Numbered from the stretch's first letter, positions 35,081 to 44,140 are shown. The stretch is 64,000 bases of DNA from Gottfriedia luciferensis (GCF_001712755.1 NZ_MDKC01000002.1:358037-422036); one strand, 5' to 3'. The notes: generated by a model from the sequence alone, not told the origin. Made by a program: numbers and translations.

Positions 35081-35109
35081 GGATCTATTTATCAATAGGT
35101 CTTTTTTTA
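35081..35109 (+). terminator. Rho-independent terminator
   Basis: GATCTATT pairs with AATAGGTC (one G-T pair), followed by TTTTTTT. Confidence 0.75.
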
Positions 35110-35200
35110 TTTGTAATAGAAAATCCCAATTAAATTTTCATCAATTTTTCATAAAACTTTTATATAATAATTTCCGATCAAAAAAATGGAGGAAATTTTA

Positions 35201-35785
35201 ATGAACTACTCAATATTTAAATTAATAAATAGTTTTGCTGGCAAATGGCCTGCTTTAGATAGTGTAATGATATTTTTATCTAAATCTGCCATTTTAATCG
35301 TAATAGGAATTTTATGTTATTTATGGATTCAAAAAGGAACCGAACGTAAGTATACAGCCTTTTATATTGGTTTAACACTAATTTTAGCACTAGGTGGTAA
35401 CTTTATTATCCACCAATTTTATTACCACGCGCGACCATTCGTTAATCACCATGTGACCAAATTGATTTCACATTCGTCCGACTCATCTTTTGTAAGTGAT
35501 CACGGTACATTAGTATTTTCTACTGCGCTTATTTTATTGTTTAGAAAAGATCGATTAGGTTTGATTTCATTTGTTTGGGCGATATTAGTTGGTATTTCCA
35601 GAATCTTTGTTGGGGTACATTATCCATTTGATATAATTGGTGCATTTATTTTGGCTGGTGTAGTTGCAATTGTTGTTTTAAAAACATCATCGTTAACGGA
35701 ACCAATAATGAAAATATTATTGAAGTTATATGAAAGAATAATAAAAAAGTTACCAAATAATAAGAAAAAGAATTTGAGTTCCTAA
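35201..35785 (+). CDS. PAP2-family phosphatase (undecaprenyl-PP phosphatase-like)
   Basis: 194 residues with several helices and the three acid-phosphatase motifs: YYHARPF, SFVSDHG and SRIFVGVHYPFD. The catalytic His residues are in the second and third motifs. By family it may recycle undecaprenyl pyrophosphate, as BcrC does, or dephosphorylate other lipids. ATG 35201 with GGAGG 9 bases upstream is preferred to ATG 35186. First gene of the envelope cluster, 27 bases before the response regulator. Confidence 0.88.
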   Translation: MNYSIFKLINSFAGKWPALDSVMIFLSKSAILIVIGILCYLWIQKGTERKYTAFYIGLTLILALGGNFIIHQFYYHARPFVNHHVTKLISHSSDSSFVSDHGTLVFSTALILLFRKDRLGLISFVWAILVGISRIFVGVHYPFDIIGAFILAGVVAIVVLKTSSLTEPIMKILLKLYERIIKKLPNNKKKNLSS

Positions 35786-35812
35786 TTAAGAACTAAATAG
35801 AGGAGACATCTT

Positions 35813-36487
35813 TTGAAAATTTTATTTGCTGAAGACGATCAAAAATTAGGGAAAATGACGACCCATTTGTTAAAAACACAAACTCCATTTCAAATCGAAT
35901 GGACTACAAACGGAAAGCAAGCATTGGAATTAGCTATCCACTATGATTTTGATTTACTTATTTTGGACTGGATGTTACCTGAAATTAGTGGTTTAGAAAT
36001 ATGTAAAAAGCTTAGAAGAGATGGATTTAAAGGACCTATCTTAATGTTAACAGCCAGAGATAGTATTAATCACCGTGTTGAAGGATTAGAAGCTGGAGCG
36101 GATGACTATTTAATCAAACCATTTGATTTTAGTGAGCTTGCCGCAAGAATTAAAGTACTCAATCGAAGGAATTTTGCACCACTTCAAGATGAAGTCATCA
36201 CGATTGAAGACTTAACTTATAATCGGACAAATTTTAGTTTAAGTAGAGGCAATGAACAAATTATTTTAACGCAAAGAGAATTACAATTATTTGATTTATT
36301 AGTAAAAAATAGAGGGATTGTGCTCACTAGAGAAGTTATTTTTGAAAGAGTTTGGGGAATTGAATCAGAAGTAACAAGTAATGCTGTTGAAGCGTATGTA
36401 AAAAATCTAAGAAAAAAAATTGATCTACCAAATGACAGAACTTATATAAAGAGTGTTAGAGGTGTTGGATATACAATCGAAAAATGA
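35813..36487 (+). CDS. OmpR-family response regulator
   Basis: 224 residues. The receiver has AEDD at 6-9, the phospho-acceptor Asp 52 (LILDWMLPE) and Lys 102 (IKPFD). The C-terminal winged helix ends in VRGVGYTIEK. Start TTG 35813 has GAGGAG upstream. The stop overlaps an ATG (ATGA at 36484-36487) in a different frame from the kinase as read; see the kinase entry. It likely controls the surrounding envelope genes. Confidence 0.92.
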   Translation: MKILFAEDDQKLGKMTTHLLKTQTPFQIEWTTNGKQALELAIHYDFDLLILDWMLPEISGLEICKKLRRDGFKGPILMLTARDSINHRVEGLEAGADDYLIKPFDFSELAARIKVLNRRNFAPLQDEVITIEDLTYNRTNFSLSRGNEQIILTQRELQLFDLLVKNRGIVLTREVIFERVWGIESEVTSNAVEAYVKNLRKKIDLPNDRTYIKSVRGVGYTIEK

Positions 36488-37817
36488 GATTTCACTATTT
36501 CATCAAATTAGCAAGCGATTAACATTTTTCAATCTTAGAATTTTAATGATTTTCATTATTTTATTTAATATTTCAGTGGGAATTGTAATGTCGTTTTACA
36601 TTTACTTAGACCAAAAGAGTGATCTAATCACAGTGTTAAAGCAAGAAATAAAAGAAGTAAAAATGAATGCTACTTCTCTAGGTACAAATGATGACATTAC
36701 TCAAAGAAAACATAAACGTAAAAATGTTTATTTTAATTATTTTTTAAATAAAAAAAACGGATTTGAAATCTATGATGAAACAGCACCCGGGTATACAAGG
36801 GATATAGAAAAAGTTTTAAAACAGATTAATCCTATTCATAATAAAGTCGTTATTAAACGAATTGATCCTCATGATAAAGAAGAACTAAATTTAATGATTG
36901 CTGCAGAAAATGTGTATGATTCATCAAACCATTACCTTGGGACAATTTATAGTGGTAAAGATTTATCGTCGGTTATTTATTTAATAAAGCAGTTTATCAG
37001 TATCTCATTTTTGCTCTCAATCATCTTTTGTTTTATGGCATACTACTTCGGAAAGAAAATTACAAATCAGGCAATGGAACCAATTATTGCATCTTATAAA
37101 GAACAACAAGAATTCGTGGAAAATGCTTCACATGAACTAAGAACACCGTTATCAGTATTACAAGCCGGTATTGATGTATTAAGCGTTGAACAAGATCGCC
37201 TATCTGATTTCGGAAAAGAAACCTTAACAGATTTAAAAAAGGAATTAAGTGATACACGTAATCTAGTCCATCAATTACTTTTTCTAGCAAGACTTGATCA
37301 TAAACAAATCGCCAAAGTGAATAGAGAAGAATTTAGAATCGATGTCTTTTCGGAACAAATTCAAAAAGCATGGCAATATAAGGCATCAGAAAAAAAACAA
37401 ATAATCAAGCTATTAAATGAAGAAAAATTTATTGTTAAAACAAATCAAGAAAGTTTAAAACAATTGATTAATATCTTTGTTGATAATGCAATTAAATATT
37501 CAAATGAGGACCATACCATCTCCTTAAATTACTATGTAAAATCAGAAAAAAAAGCAACCTATTTCTATTATGAAATAAATGATAATGGTATTGGAATTCC
37601 AAAAGAGCAACAAGACAAAATATTTAATCGGTTTTATCGAATAGAAGAGCATAGGTCGAGAGATGAAGGAAATACTGGACTCGGTTTATCGATCGCAAAA
37701 TCGATTATAGAGTCTTTAAATGGAGAAATTATAGTAAATAGTGAATTCGGTAAGGGAAGCAGTTTTAAAATTAAAATTCCGATTTCAAATTTATTTCAAA
37801 TTAAGACAAACATATAG
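36453..37817 (+). CDS. Sensor histidine kinase
   Basis: Two transmembrane helices (about 27-52 and 173-199 from the GTG at 36453) enclose an extracellular sensor; then HisKA with the phospho-acceptor His in ASHELRTP (about 227), and HATPase with DNAIKYS, DNGIGIP and GLGLSIAKS. The start is problematic: this frame has no ATG or good ribosome site before the first helix and overlaps the regulator. The ATG at 36484, overlapping the regulator stop, opens MRFHYFIKLAS and then stops; one extra base near 36510 would join it to KRLTFFN. The N terminus may therefore be frameshifted. Confidence 0.85.
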   Translation: MLEVLDIQSKNEISLFHQISKRLTFFNLRILMIFIILFNISVGIVMSFYIYLDQKSDLITVLKQEIKEVKMNATSLGTNDDITQRKHKRKNVYFNYFLNKKNGFEIYDETAPGYTRDIEKVLKQINPIHNKVVIKRIDPHDKEELNLMIAAENVYDSSNHYLGTIYSGKDLSSVIYLIKQFISISFLLSIIFCFMAYYFGKKITNQAMEPIIASYKEQQEFVENASHELRTPLSVLQAGIDVLSVEQDRLSDFGKETLTDLKKELSDTRNLVHQLLFLARLDHKQIAKVNREEFRIDVFSEQIQKAWQYKASEKKQIIKLLNEEKFIVKTNQESLKQLINIFVDNAIKYSNEDHTISLNYYVKSEKKATYFYYEINDNGIGIPKEQQDKIFNRFYRIEEHRSRDEGNTGLGLSIAKSIIESLNGEIIVNSEFGKGSSFKIKIPISNLFQIKTNI

Positions 37818-37846
37818 AGAATGATTTTTAAGGGAGTTAAAGTTAT

Positions 37847-38479
37847 ATGGAGATTATTAAAAATATTATTGATCTCATATTGCATTTAGATCAACATTTA
37901 TTAACCTTTGTGCACAATTATGGGGCAATAACTTATTTCATCTTATTTTTGATTATTTTATTGGAAACCGGACTTGTTGTGACACCATTTTTACCAGGAG
38001 ATTCATTAATTTTTACAGCAGGTGCACTTGCTTCCTTACATTTATTAAACTTTTTTGGATTATTAGTCCTTTTCATAGTAGCAGCAAGTTTAGGCGATTC
38101 TTTAAATTATTTTATAGGTAAGAAATTCGGTAGTAAATTAAGTAAGAGCAAAAAAATAAATTCGAAATACATTCATGAAACTGAAAACTTTTACAAACAA
38201 AAAGGTCCTAAATTTATTGTATTAGCAAGGTTTATTCCGATTGTTAGAACTTTTGCTCCGTTTGTTGCAGGGATCGGTGAAATGAACTATTCAAAATTTA
38301 TTTCATATAACATTTTCGGAGCGACGCTTTGGGTTGGACTAATGGTATCGATTGGTTACTTTTTTGGTAATATTCCTTTTGTTAAAAATCATTTTGGGCT
38401 ATTAACGATTGGAATCATTTTCGTATCAATCATTCCAATATTAATCGATGTAATTAGAAAATTTATTAAGAAAAAATAA
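37847..38479 (+). CDS. DedA-family membrane protein
   Basis: 210 residues with about five helices and the DedA signatures: FLPGDSLIFTAGALASL, the F-x-G-R-x4-R-x3-GxxxM-like loop LARFIPIVRTFAPFVAGIGEMNY, and GATLWV. DedA proteins are undecaprenyl-phosphate or phospholipid transporters/scramblases. AAGGGAG precedes ATG, 29 bases after the kinase gene, so it is co-transcribed. Confidence 0.92.
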   Translation: MEIIKNIIDLILHLDQHLLTFVHNYGAITYFILFLIILLETGLVVTPFLPGDSLIFTAGALASLHLLNFFGLLVLFIVAASLGDSLNYFIGKKFGSKLSKSKKINSKYIHETENFYKQKGPKFIVLARFIPIVRTFAPFVAGIGEMNYSKFISYNIFGATLWVGLMVSIGYFFGNIPFVKNHFGLLTIGIIFVSIIPILIDVIRKFIKKK

Positions 38480-38583
38480 ATTGAATCTAAACAAATGAAT
38501 CAATTTTAGGAAAACATAATACTATTTTCATTAATTTTTCACTTTTATTTTGTACATTAGTTTGTATATAAAAGGAGGAGAAT

Positions 38584-38640
38584 ATGGATTATGTGTTTGC
38601 TAATATTTTTTCAAAACTTGAAAGGAACAAATCAATATGA
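38584..38640 (+). CDS. 18-codon leader ORF coupled to the next gene
   Basis: MDYVFANIFSKLERNKSI with a very strong ribosome site (AGGAGGAGAAT). Its stop overlaps the next start as ATGA (38637-38640). The downstream gene's own ribosome site (AAAGGA) lies within the ORF. The arrangement suggests translational coupling or a regulatory leader peptide rather than a free product. Confidence 0.55.
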   Translation: MDYVFANIFSKLERNKSI

Positions 38641-39209
38641 TTAGTAATTGGATAAAAAATAAATCTGAGAGAAAATTAATTTATATAGCATTAGCAATTT
38701 CGATCATAATTTTCGTCATTGCTGGGTGGAAAGTCTCGCATCGTACTGAATTATTAACGAATATGGGACCTCATATACAAAATGGAATCCAACATGGTTT
38801 TCATAAAATAAATCCTTTAAAAATGTATGCGAAAGATAAAGGTTCCCTTGGAAGAATAGGTGTATTTGCGGCATTTGTTCTCTTTCCGCTTTATTTTTTA
38901 ATTAGATTTAAAAAATTAAATGATAAAAAACAATTTAAGAAATTCTTAGGTAAATTATTGAAATGGTGCAAGTTAATACATGTCCCAATCTCGTTAATTA
39001 CTTTTGCTTTAATTACAGTACACTCTGTGATTATGACTTTTTTTGAATGGAAAACAGATGCTGTTTATATTTCAGGTGTTATAACTTATTTGCTACTACT
39101 TCCATTAGGAATATTCGGTTTTTTAAGATATAAACGAAAAGATAAAAACTGGCATTACTATCTTTCATTTGCAGTTGTAATCTCAATGTTAATTCATACA
39201 TTCGTTTAA
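38637..39209 (+). CDS. Membrane protein with ferric-reductase-like heme-ligand pattern
   Basis: 190 residues: an N-terminal helix (LIYIALAISIIIFVIAGW), a basic extracytoplasmic or loop region, then four helices. Two of these carry His pairs with identical spacing: the pair in IHVPISLITFALITVHS and that in WHYYLSFAVVISMLIHT, each H-X13-H. This matches bis-heme b ligation in ferric-reductase-like or cytochrome-b-like proteins. No flavin or NAD domain is present. It sits between DedA and a glycolipid synthase. I infer a membrane redox or heme role; the family name is not certain. Confidence 0.65.
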   Translation: MISNWIKNKSERKLIYIALAISIIIFVIAGWKVSHRTELLTNMGPHIQNGIQHGFHKINPLKMYAKDKGSLGRIGVFAAFVLFPLYFLIRFKKLNDKKQFKKFLGKLLKWCKLIHVPISLITFALITVHSVIMTFFEWKTDAVYISGVITYLLLLPLGIFGFLRYKRKDKNWHYYLSFAVVISMLIHTFV

Positions 39210-39241
39210 TTAATTTGTCTATTCAAAAGAGGTTGATTAGT

Positions 39242-40345
39242 ATGGTATTGCAACCAAAAATACTTGTCGTTACATCGAGTTTTGGAAATGGGCATAAAGA
39301 AGTATCAAAAGCGTTAAAAAGTGAGTTTGAACATATTAACTTTAACGATGTAACAATAATTGATATATATGAAGAAGCATATCCAACAATAAATGTATTT
39401 GCAAAAAATATTCATTTGCAATTATTCCAGCATGCCCAAACAATTTATAAATGGTTCTTTTATGGGACTGAGAAATTATTCAGCACAGTCATTTTTGACA
39501 GGCTTTTAGAATTATGCGGAAAGAATATAAAAAGTATTCTTCAAAAAGAGAAGCCTGATATTATCATTACTACCTTTCCAGTTGGATCTGTAGCAAAATG
39601 GAAAAAATATTCTTCACATCCTTGTAAATTATATACAGTAGTTACAGACTATTATATTCACCGTTCATGGATTCATAATGAAATCGATCGATACTATATA
39701 GCGACGGAAGGATTAATACATCAAATGGTGAATTTAGGTGTTTCTCTATCGAAAATATTTGTATCTGGGATACCTCTTCGCCAAGAATTTAAAGAAATAG
39801 ATTTTTTAAATGAAGGTACAAGTAATTCGAAATCTAACGATCAAATATTAATAGTTGCTGGGGCAGTTGGATTATTAAAGGATGTAGAAAAAATGGCCAA
39901 GCAGTTACTTGTTGAAACAAAACTTAAAGTAGCAGTTGTTTGTGGCTATAATCACATCCTTTATAATAAATTAAGTAAGTTAAATGAAGAATACAAAGAT
40001 CGACTACAAGTATTTGGCTACGTAAATAATATTCGTAATTTGTATAAAAAATCTGATCTCTTAATTACCAAGCCTGGTGGTATTACATTATCAGAATGTA
40101 TTGCATGTAATTTACCGACAATCCTATATAAACCAACACCAGGTCAAGAAAAAGAGAATTCCCGAATATTTGAAAATGCGGGTGCTTCAGTAACAGTAAA
40201 GTCGTTAAATGAATTAACTTTTTATATTAATCGAATTCTTTTCAAATCAAATCATTTAGAACAAATGAAATCATCATTAACTGCATTAAATAAAGGATTT
40301 AGTTCTCAATTAATTGTTAATGATATTTTTAGTTCAATTTCTTAA
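39242..40345 (+). CDS. UgtP/MGDG-synthase-type glycosyltransferase
   Basis: 367 residues. The N-terminal half has the MGDG-synthase pattern (LVVTSSFGNGHKEVSKAL, IITTFPVG, VVTDYYIHRSWIH) and the C-terminal half a GT28 nucleotide-sugar site (GGITLSECIACNLPTILYKP and GQEKENSRIFENAGA). Close by eye to UgtP, the diacylglycerol glucosyltransferase that makes glycolipid anchors for lipoteichoic acid. ATG 39242 with AAGAGG upstream is chosen over the TTG at 39215. Last gene of the envelope cluster. Confidence 0.88.
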   Translation: MVLQPKILVVTSSFGNGHKEVSKALKSEFEHINFNDVTIIDIYEEAYPTINVFAKNIHLQLFQHAQTIYKWFFYGTEKLFSTVIFDRLLELCGKNIKSILQKEKPDIIITTFPVGSVAKWKKYSSHPCKLYTVVTDYYIHRSWIHNEIDRYYIATEGLIHQMVNLGVSLSKIFVSGIPLRQEFKEIDFLNEGTSNSKSNDQILIVAGAVGLLKDVEKMAKQLLVETKLKVAVVCGYNHILYNKLSKLNEEYKDRLQVFGYVNNIRNLYKKSDLLITKPGGITLSECIACNLPTILYKPTPGQEKENSRIFENAGASVTVKSLNELTFYINRILFKSNHLEQMKSSLTALNKGFSSQLIVNDIFSSIS

Positions 40346-40377
40346 AATTTTATGACTAATAACTTTATAAATATGTA

Positions 40378-40420
40378 AAAACACCACAAGGTATAGAGTT
40401 TCCTTGTGGTGTTTGGGTTT
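40378..40420. terminator. Bidirectional terminator
   Basis: AACACCACAAGG pairs perfectly with CCTTGTGGTGTT between convergent genes. Confidence 0.88.
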
Positions 40421-40426
40421 AATTAG

Positions 40427-41128
40427 CTAATGATCAATCCTAACAAATTGATATTGGTTTTGTAAACAATATCCAATAAATCTCTCTAATGCTTTTATTG
40501 TATGAATAGGAGCATCCTCATCTGCACCAAATGTATCTCCATTATCATGTAATAAAATAATTGCTCCTGGTTTCGTTTGATTTAACAAAAGAGAATAAAT
40601 GCCTTCACTTCCTTTTTTACTACTCCAATCATTTGCCATGACAGACCATAAAATAATTTTAAGCTTTTTCTGAAATAGAAGTGGCAGTGAAACTAACCCC
40701 CAAGGTGGTCGATAGTAAATTGCATCACTGTTCGTTATTTTCTTAATAATACTTGCAGTCTTTTCGATTTGATTATTTAAATGTTTTGGACTGAGAAACC
40801 AATTACATTTATGTTTATAATTGTGTATTCCGATTAAGTGACCATCTTCATGTATCCTTTTAATGATCGCAGGATACTTTTCTGCCTCTGATCCTAATAC
40901 AAAAAAAGTTGCTTTAATTGAATGACTTTGGAGTAAATCTAAAAGTAAAGTCGTATAAACTGGATGGGGACCATCATCAAAAGTTAAAGCAATGCGTTTT
41001 TGATTATTAATTGAAACTGTATGTATTGAAAAAAATTTAAATAAACGTGTTAGTAAACTCGGGATTGGACCATAAAGGATAAATAATATTACAAGTAAAC
41101 CACCGATTATGACGAAAATTCTTAGCAT
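40427..41128 (-). CDS. Polysaccharide deacetylase (NodB domain), membrane-anchored
   Basis: 233 residues. An N-terminal hydrophobic helix (LRIFVIIGGLLVILFILYG) acts as a signal anchor. NodB motifs: LTFDDGPHPVYT (catalytic Asp and metal Asp), HNYKHKC (metal His pair), YYRPPWG and the late LLHDNG. It deacetylates an extracellular glycan, probably peptidoglycan or a wall polymer. Convergent with the UgtP-like gene. The start is ATG with AAGGAG upstream. Confidence 0.9.
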   Translation of the reverse strand: MLRIFVIIGGLLVILFILYGPIPSLLTRLFKFFSIHTVSINNQKRIALTFDDGPHPVYTTLLLDLLQSHSIKATFFVLGSEAEKYPAIIKRIHEDGHLIGIHNYKHKCNWFLSPKHLNNQIEKTASIIKKITNSDAIYYRPPWGLVSLPLLFQKKLKIILWSVMANDWSSKKGSEGIYSLLLNQTKPGAIILLHDNGDTFGADEDAPIHTIKALERFIGYCLQNQYQFVRIDH

Positions 41129-41191
41129 AAATTCTCCTTAAACTACCTTTAAATAAAAATGATAATATAACATTATTATAGTCCAATTTAC

Positions 41192-41491
41192 ATTTTGTTG
41201 GTAATTAAATGTAGAAAATATTATGATGAAATAAGATTGCGCTATGGTTTAAAAGATGAATTAAATCAACTTCGAAAATGCAGATCTGATTTAATTATTT
41301 ATTTAGATGCTGAATTTGAAACTCTTGAATGAAGAAAACAAAATGATTTGTCAAAAAGAAGAGGTTCATTTGACCAAAATATGAAATTATATCAATATGA
41401 AAAAGAGTGGTATAAGCAGTTTAACACTAAATTTATTGATGTAAATGACAAGGCATCAATTGAAGTAGAAAATCACTGTTGGAAATGTTAA
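41192..41491 (+). pseudogene. Kinase-like gene remnant with an in-frame stop
   Basis: One frame reads from about 41192 to TAA at 41489-41491 with a single TGA at 41330-41332. On both sides the protein looks real: RLRYGLKDELNQLRKCRSDL, LIIYLDAEFETLE, then RRGSFDQNMKLYQYEKEWYKQF and FIDVNDKASIE. The LIIYLD...E and RRGSFDQN pattern recalls the C-terminal half of deoxynucleoside-kinase-type P-loop kinases, but the Walker A half is missing. The assignment is tentative; that it is a broken gene is well supported. The rest of 41129-41682 shows nothing else. Confidence 0.5.
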
Positions 41492-41682
41492 CGAATAATA
41501 ATTTTCTAAGATATGAATTTATCTCTAGTATAAAGGGATTAAAACTATTACATAGAATTAATACATTATACGTTTCAAATTTTCCATTTTTAACTAATGA
41601 AATTTAAAAATGGGATTGAAATACATTCACAAAATTGAATAAATATATTTGTGTGAAGAATAAAAATTTTGAGGTGAACAAT

Positions 41683-42003
41683 ATGATCGTAGTTACAACT
41701 GAAAATATTGAAGGGTATAAACTAGTTGAAGTTAAAGGTCCTGTATTTGGAGTAATTGTACGTAGTAGAGGACTGGGTGGCGATATTTTAGCTGGTCTAA
41801 AAAGTCTTGTTGGTGGAGAAATCAAACAATACACTGCAATGCTTGAGGATGCAAGAAAAGAAGCGATGAATCGAATGACTAAAAATGCTAGTGAAATGGA
41901 TGCAAATGCAATTATTATGATGCGCTTTGATTCAGGTGAAATAGGGCAAAACATGAGTGAAATTGTAGCATATGGAACCGCTGTAGTAGTCGAGAAAATA
42001 TAG
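41683..42003 (+). CDS. YbjQ/UPF0145 family protein
   Basis: 106 residues, the usual length. Family signatures: [24 protein letters not shown] at the start, then [18 protein letters not shown] and [14 protein letters not shown]0145 proteins form pentameric rings of uncertain function, sometimes called heavy-metal-binding. GAGGTGAA precedes ATG 41683, which excludes the earlier in-frame ATG at 41635. The stop overlaps the next gene by one base. Confidence 0.92.
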   Translation: MIVVTTENIEGYKLVEVKGPVFGVIVRSRGLGGDILAGLKSLVGGEIKQYTAMLEDARKEAMNRMTKNASEMDANAIIMMRFDSGEIGQNMSEIVAYGTAVVVEKI

Positions 42004-42233
42004 TGGAAACATTTATTTTCGGTTTTTATGGTATCCAAATCTTATTTCTCATTATTTGTTTATTGCTAGGTTATTTTATTTACGATAAACGATTTAATCG
42101 AAATCATGGAAACCAAATACCAGAAGGATTTCAACGAACTAGCGAAGTTAATATCGATCCTGTAACAGGGGAGAAAACAAGAGTTTACTATAATCCGGAT
42201 ACAGGTGAACGATTTTATAAAAAAGAAAAGTAA
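42003..42233 (+). CDS. Small membrane-anchored protein (76 aa)
   Basis: Starts with GTG overlapping the YbjQ stop (TAGTG). One N-terminal helix (GIQILFLIICLLLGYFIY), then a basic stretch and a polar tail with VNIDPVTGEKTRVYYNPDTGERFY, which contains two similar DPxTGE/DPDTGE units, each followed by an aromatic. The overlap means co-expression with YbjQ. No function known. Confidence 0.8.
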   Translation: METFIFGFYGIQILFLIICLLLGYFIYDKRFNRNHGNQIPEGFQRTSEVNIDPVTGEKTRVYYNPDTGERFYKKEK

Positions 42234-42239
42234 TAAATT

Positions 42240-42266
42240 AAAAACGCCCCTAAAGGGCGTTTTTGT
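42240..42266. terminator. Bidirectional terminator
   Basis: AAAAACGCCC pairs perfectly with GGGCGTTTTT around CTAAA. Confidence 0.9.
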
Positions 42267-42280
42267 CTTGAAAAACAATT

Positions 42281-43348
42281 TTATTTAATTGTTGAGTTAA
42301 TTAATTCAAGCATATCATTAAAATCAAACGGAGATTTTGTTTTTACGGTCTCAGCAAATTGAGATATAATTTTTAATGTTTCAATGCTTTCGATTGGATG
42401 ATGGCCAGCAGCACTTTCAGCGGATAACATGACGGCATTTGTACCATCCATCACTGCTTGAAATACATCTGTTACTTCAGCTCTTGTTGGAAGTGAGTTA
42501 TCTATCATTGATTGTAGCATTTGAGTTGCTGTGATCACATATGTCCCATTTGAATTACACTCATGAATCATGGCTCTTTGTAAGAGAGGAATCCATTGAT
42601 AGGGTAGTTCAACACCTAAATCACCACGAGCAATCATAATTGCATCTGTTTCTTTATTAATTTCTTGGAAATTTTTTATTGCTTCAATCGTTTCAATTTT
42701 TGCGATTAATTGAGGTGTTTTATCACTTTTTGAATTCATAAAACTTCTGATTTCTTGTAAATGCGATGACCGCCGAATAAATGAGCATGCAATATAATCT
42801 AAACCTTCTTGCAAAATGAATTCGATGTCTTTTCGGTCTTTTTCAGTTATAGCAGGTAAACTTGTAACGACTCCGGGTAAATTTACCCCTTTATGTGAAG
42901 ATATTTCGCCACCTGTTTTTACTGAAGTGACAATCTTATTTTGTTCTATTTTTTCAACAATTAACTCCACAGCACCATCATTAATTAATATACGATCTCC
43001 TTGTTTCACATCATTTATTAACCCTTTATAATCTACACTTGCTTGATTACGATCACCTGTAATTTCATCAATTACGAGTGTAAAAGTTTGATTAGGTTCA
43101 AGATTTATTTTTTCGCCTTCAATTTTACCTAATCGTATTTTTGGACCTTGGAGGTCTCCTAAAATCTTGATTTCTTTTCCTGTCTCTTTCCTGATAGCTT
43201 TTATTAGTTCAATCACATTGTGATGACTCTCATGTGTACCGTGTGAAAAATTTAGTCTTGCGATCGTCATGCCGTGTTGAATCAATTCAGACAGTATTTT
43301 TTTATCAAAACTAGCTGGTCCAATCGTACAAATTCGATCAATTGTCAT
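42281..43348 (-). CDS. Short pyruvate kinase lacking the C-terminal domain
   Basis: 355 residues versus about 470-585 for usual pyruvate kinase. The barrel and B domain are complete: RLNFSHGTHE, LGDLQGPKIR, MIARGDLGVELP, TATQMLQSM, TRAEVTDVFQAVMDGTNAVMLSAESAAG. The sequence ends just after the barrel, so the allosteric C domain and the PEP-utiliser tail of Bacillus Pyk are absent. A clean stop and terminator follow, so the truncation is designed, not a break. GGAGGCGA precedes ATG. It is probably a second paralogue, unregulated by effectors or with another role. Confidence 0.88.
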   Translation of the reverse strand: MTIDRICTIGPASFDKKILSELIQHGMTIARLNFSHGTHESHHNVIELIKAIRKETGKEIKILGDLQGPKIRLGKIEGEKINLEPNQTFTLVIDEITGDRNQASVDYKGLINDVKQGDRILINDGAVELIVEKIEQNKIVTSVKTGGEISSHKGVNLPGVVTSLPAITEKDRKDIEFILQEGLDYIACSFIRRSSHLQEIRSFMNSKSDKTPQLIAKIETIEAIKNFQEINKETDAIMIARGDLGVELPYQWIPLLQRAMIHECNSNGTYVITATQMLQSMIDNSLPTRAEVTDVFQAVMDGTNAVMLSAESAAGHHPIESIETLKIISQFAETVKTKSPFDFNDMLELINSTIK

Positions 43349-43556
43349 TCGATATCGCCTCCATTTACTGGAATTATTATACCCAAGATAAAGTAGAAGA
43401 ATCTAAATTATTTATGAAGTGTTAATTAAAAAAGAATATCTCAAATAATCTTGATTTCTAAAATTTGACATTTTTCTACGTTTTAAAGAAGGAATTCATG
43501 TAACTTTTGTAGAACACTACTAATCGATCAAAGTTTAGTGTGAGGTGAATCTACTA

Positions 43557-44114
43557 GTGATTAAACAAGATGAATTAAAAGTTGTAATTGGAGCAGGTGA
43601 ATATAACAATAATCCAACATGGATTCAAACTCAGGAAGAAGAACTTAATCTATTAGTTAAGTCCACGTGGGAAAATAAATTTGAGAAAAATTCAATTACA
43701 GCTATTTTAGCTGAACATGTTTGGGAACACCTTACATATGATGAAGGTTTAGCAGCTGCTAAAATTTGTTATGATTATTTAAAACCAACGGGTTATATTC
43801 GTTGTGCAGTACCAGATGGATTTTTTCAAGACGAAACTTATCAAAGTATTGTTAAAGTTGGCGGACCAGGACCAATAGATCATCCTGCTGCAAGCCATAA
43901 AATTGTCTATAACTATAAAACACTAGTTACTATGTTTGAAACAGCGGGTTTTGAAGTTAAACTGCTAGAATATTGTGATGAAGAAGGAAATTTTCATTTT
44001 AAAGAGTGGGATGGCAAGGACGGGGTTATTTTCCGTTCAAAAAAATATGATCCTAGAAATCACGGGGAAAAAGTGCTGTTTCCATCAATCATTGTAGATG
44101 CAATAAAGCGATAA
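43557..44114 (+). CDS. SAM-dependent methyltransferase-like protein
   Basis: 185 residues. AEHVWEHLTYDEGLAAAKICYDYLKPTGYIRCAVPDG corresponds to the central part of the class I methyltransferase fold (the EHxxEH motif and the post-motif strand). Unusually, the N-terminal SAM-binding glycine motif is reduced to VVIGAGEYNNN. It resembles predicted methyltransferases of the glycosyltransferase-associated type. GTG 43557 has GAGGTGA 8 bases upstream and is chosen over GTG 43545. Confidence 0.8.
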   Translation: MIKQDELKVVIGAGEYNNNPTWIQTQEEELNLLVKSTWENKFEKNSITAILAEHVWEHLTYDEGLAAAKICYDYLKPTGYIRCAVPDGFFQDETYQSIVKVGGPGPIDHPAASHKIVYNYKTLVTMFETAGFEVKLLEYCDEEGNFHFKEWDGKDGVIFRSKKYDPRNHGEKVLFPSIIVDAIKR

Positions 44115-44140
44115 AATACCAAAAACATCATTTTCTTAAC

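Noticed and set aside
41604..42038. Minus-strand 144-codon frame opposite YbjQ
   Set aside because: Antisense to a recognised family protein with a good start; no features of its own.
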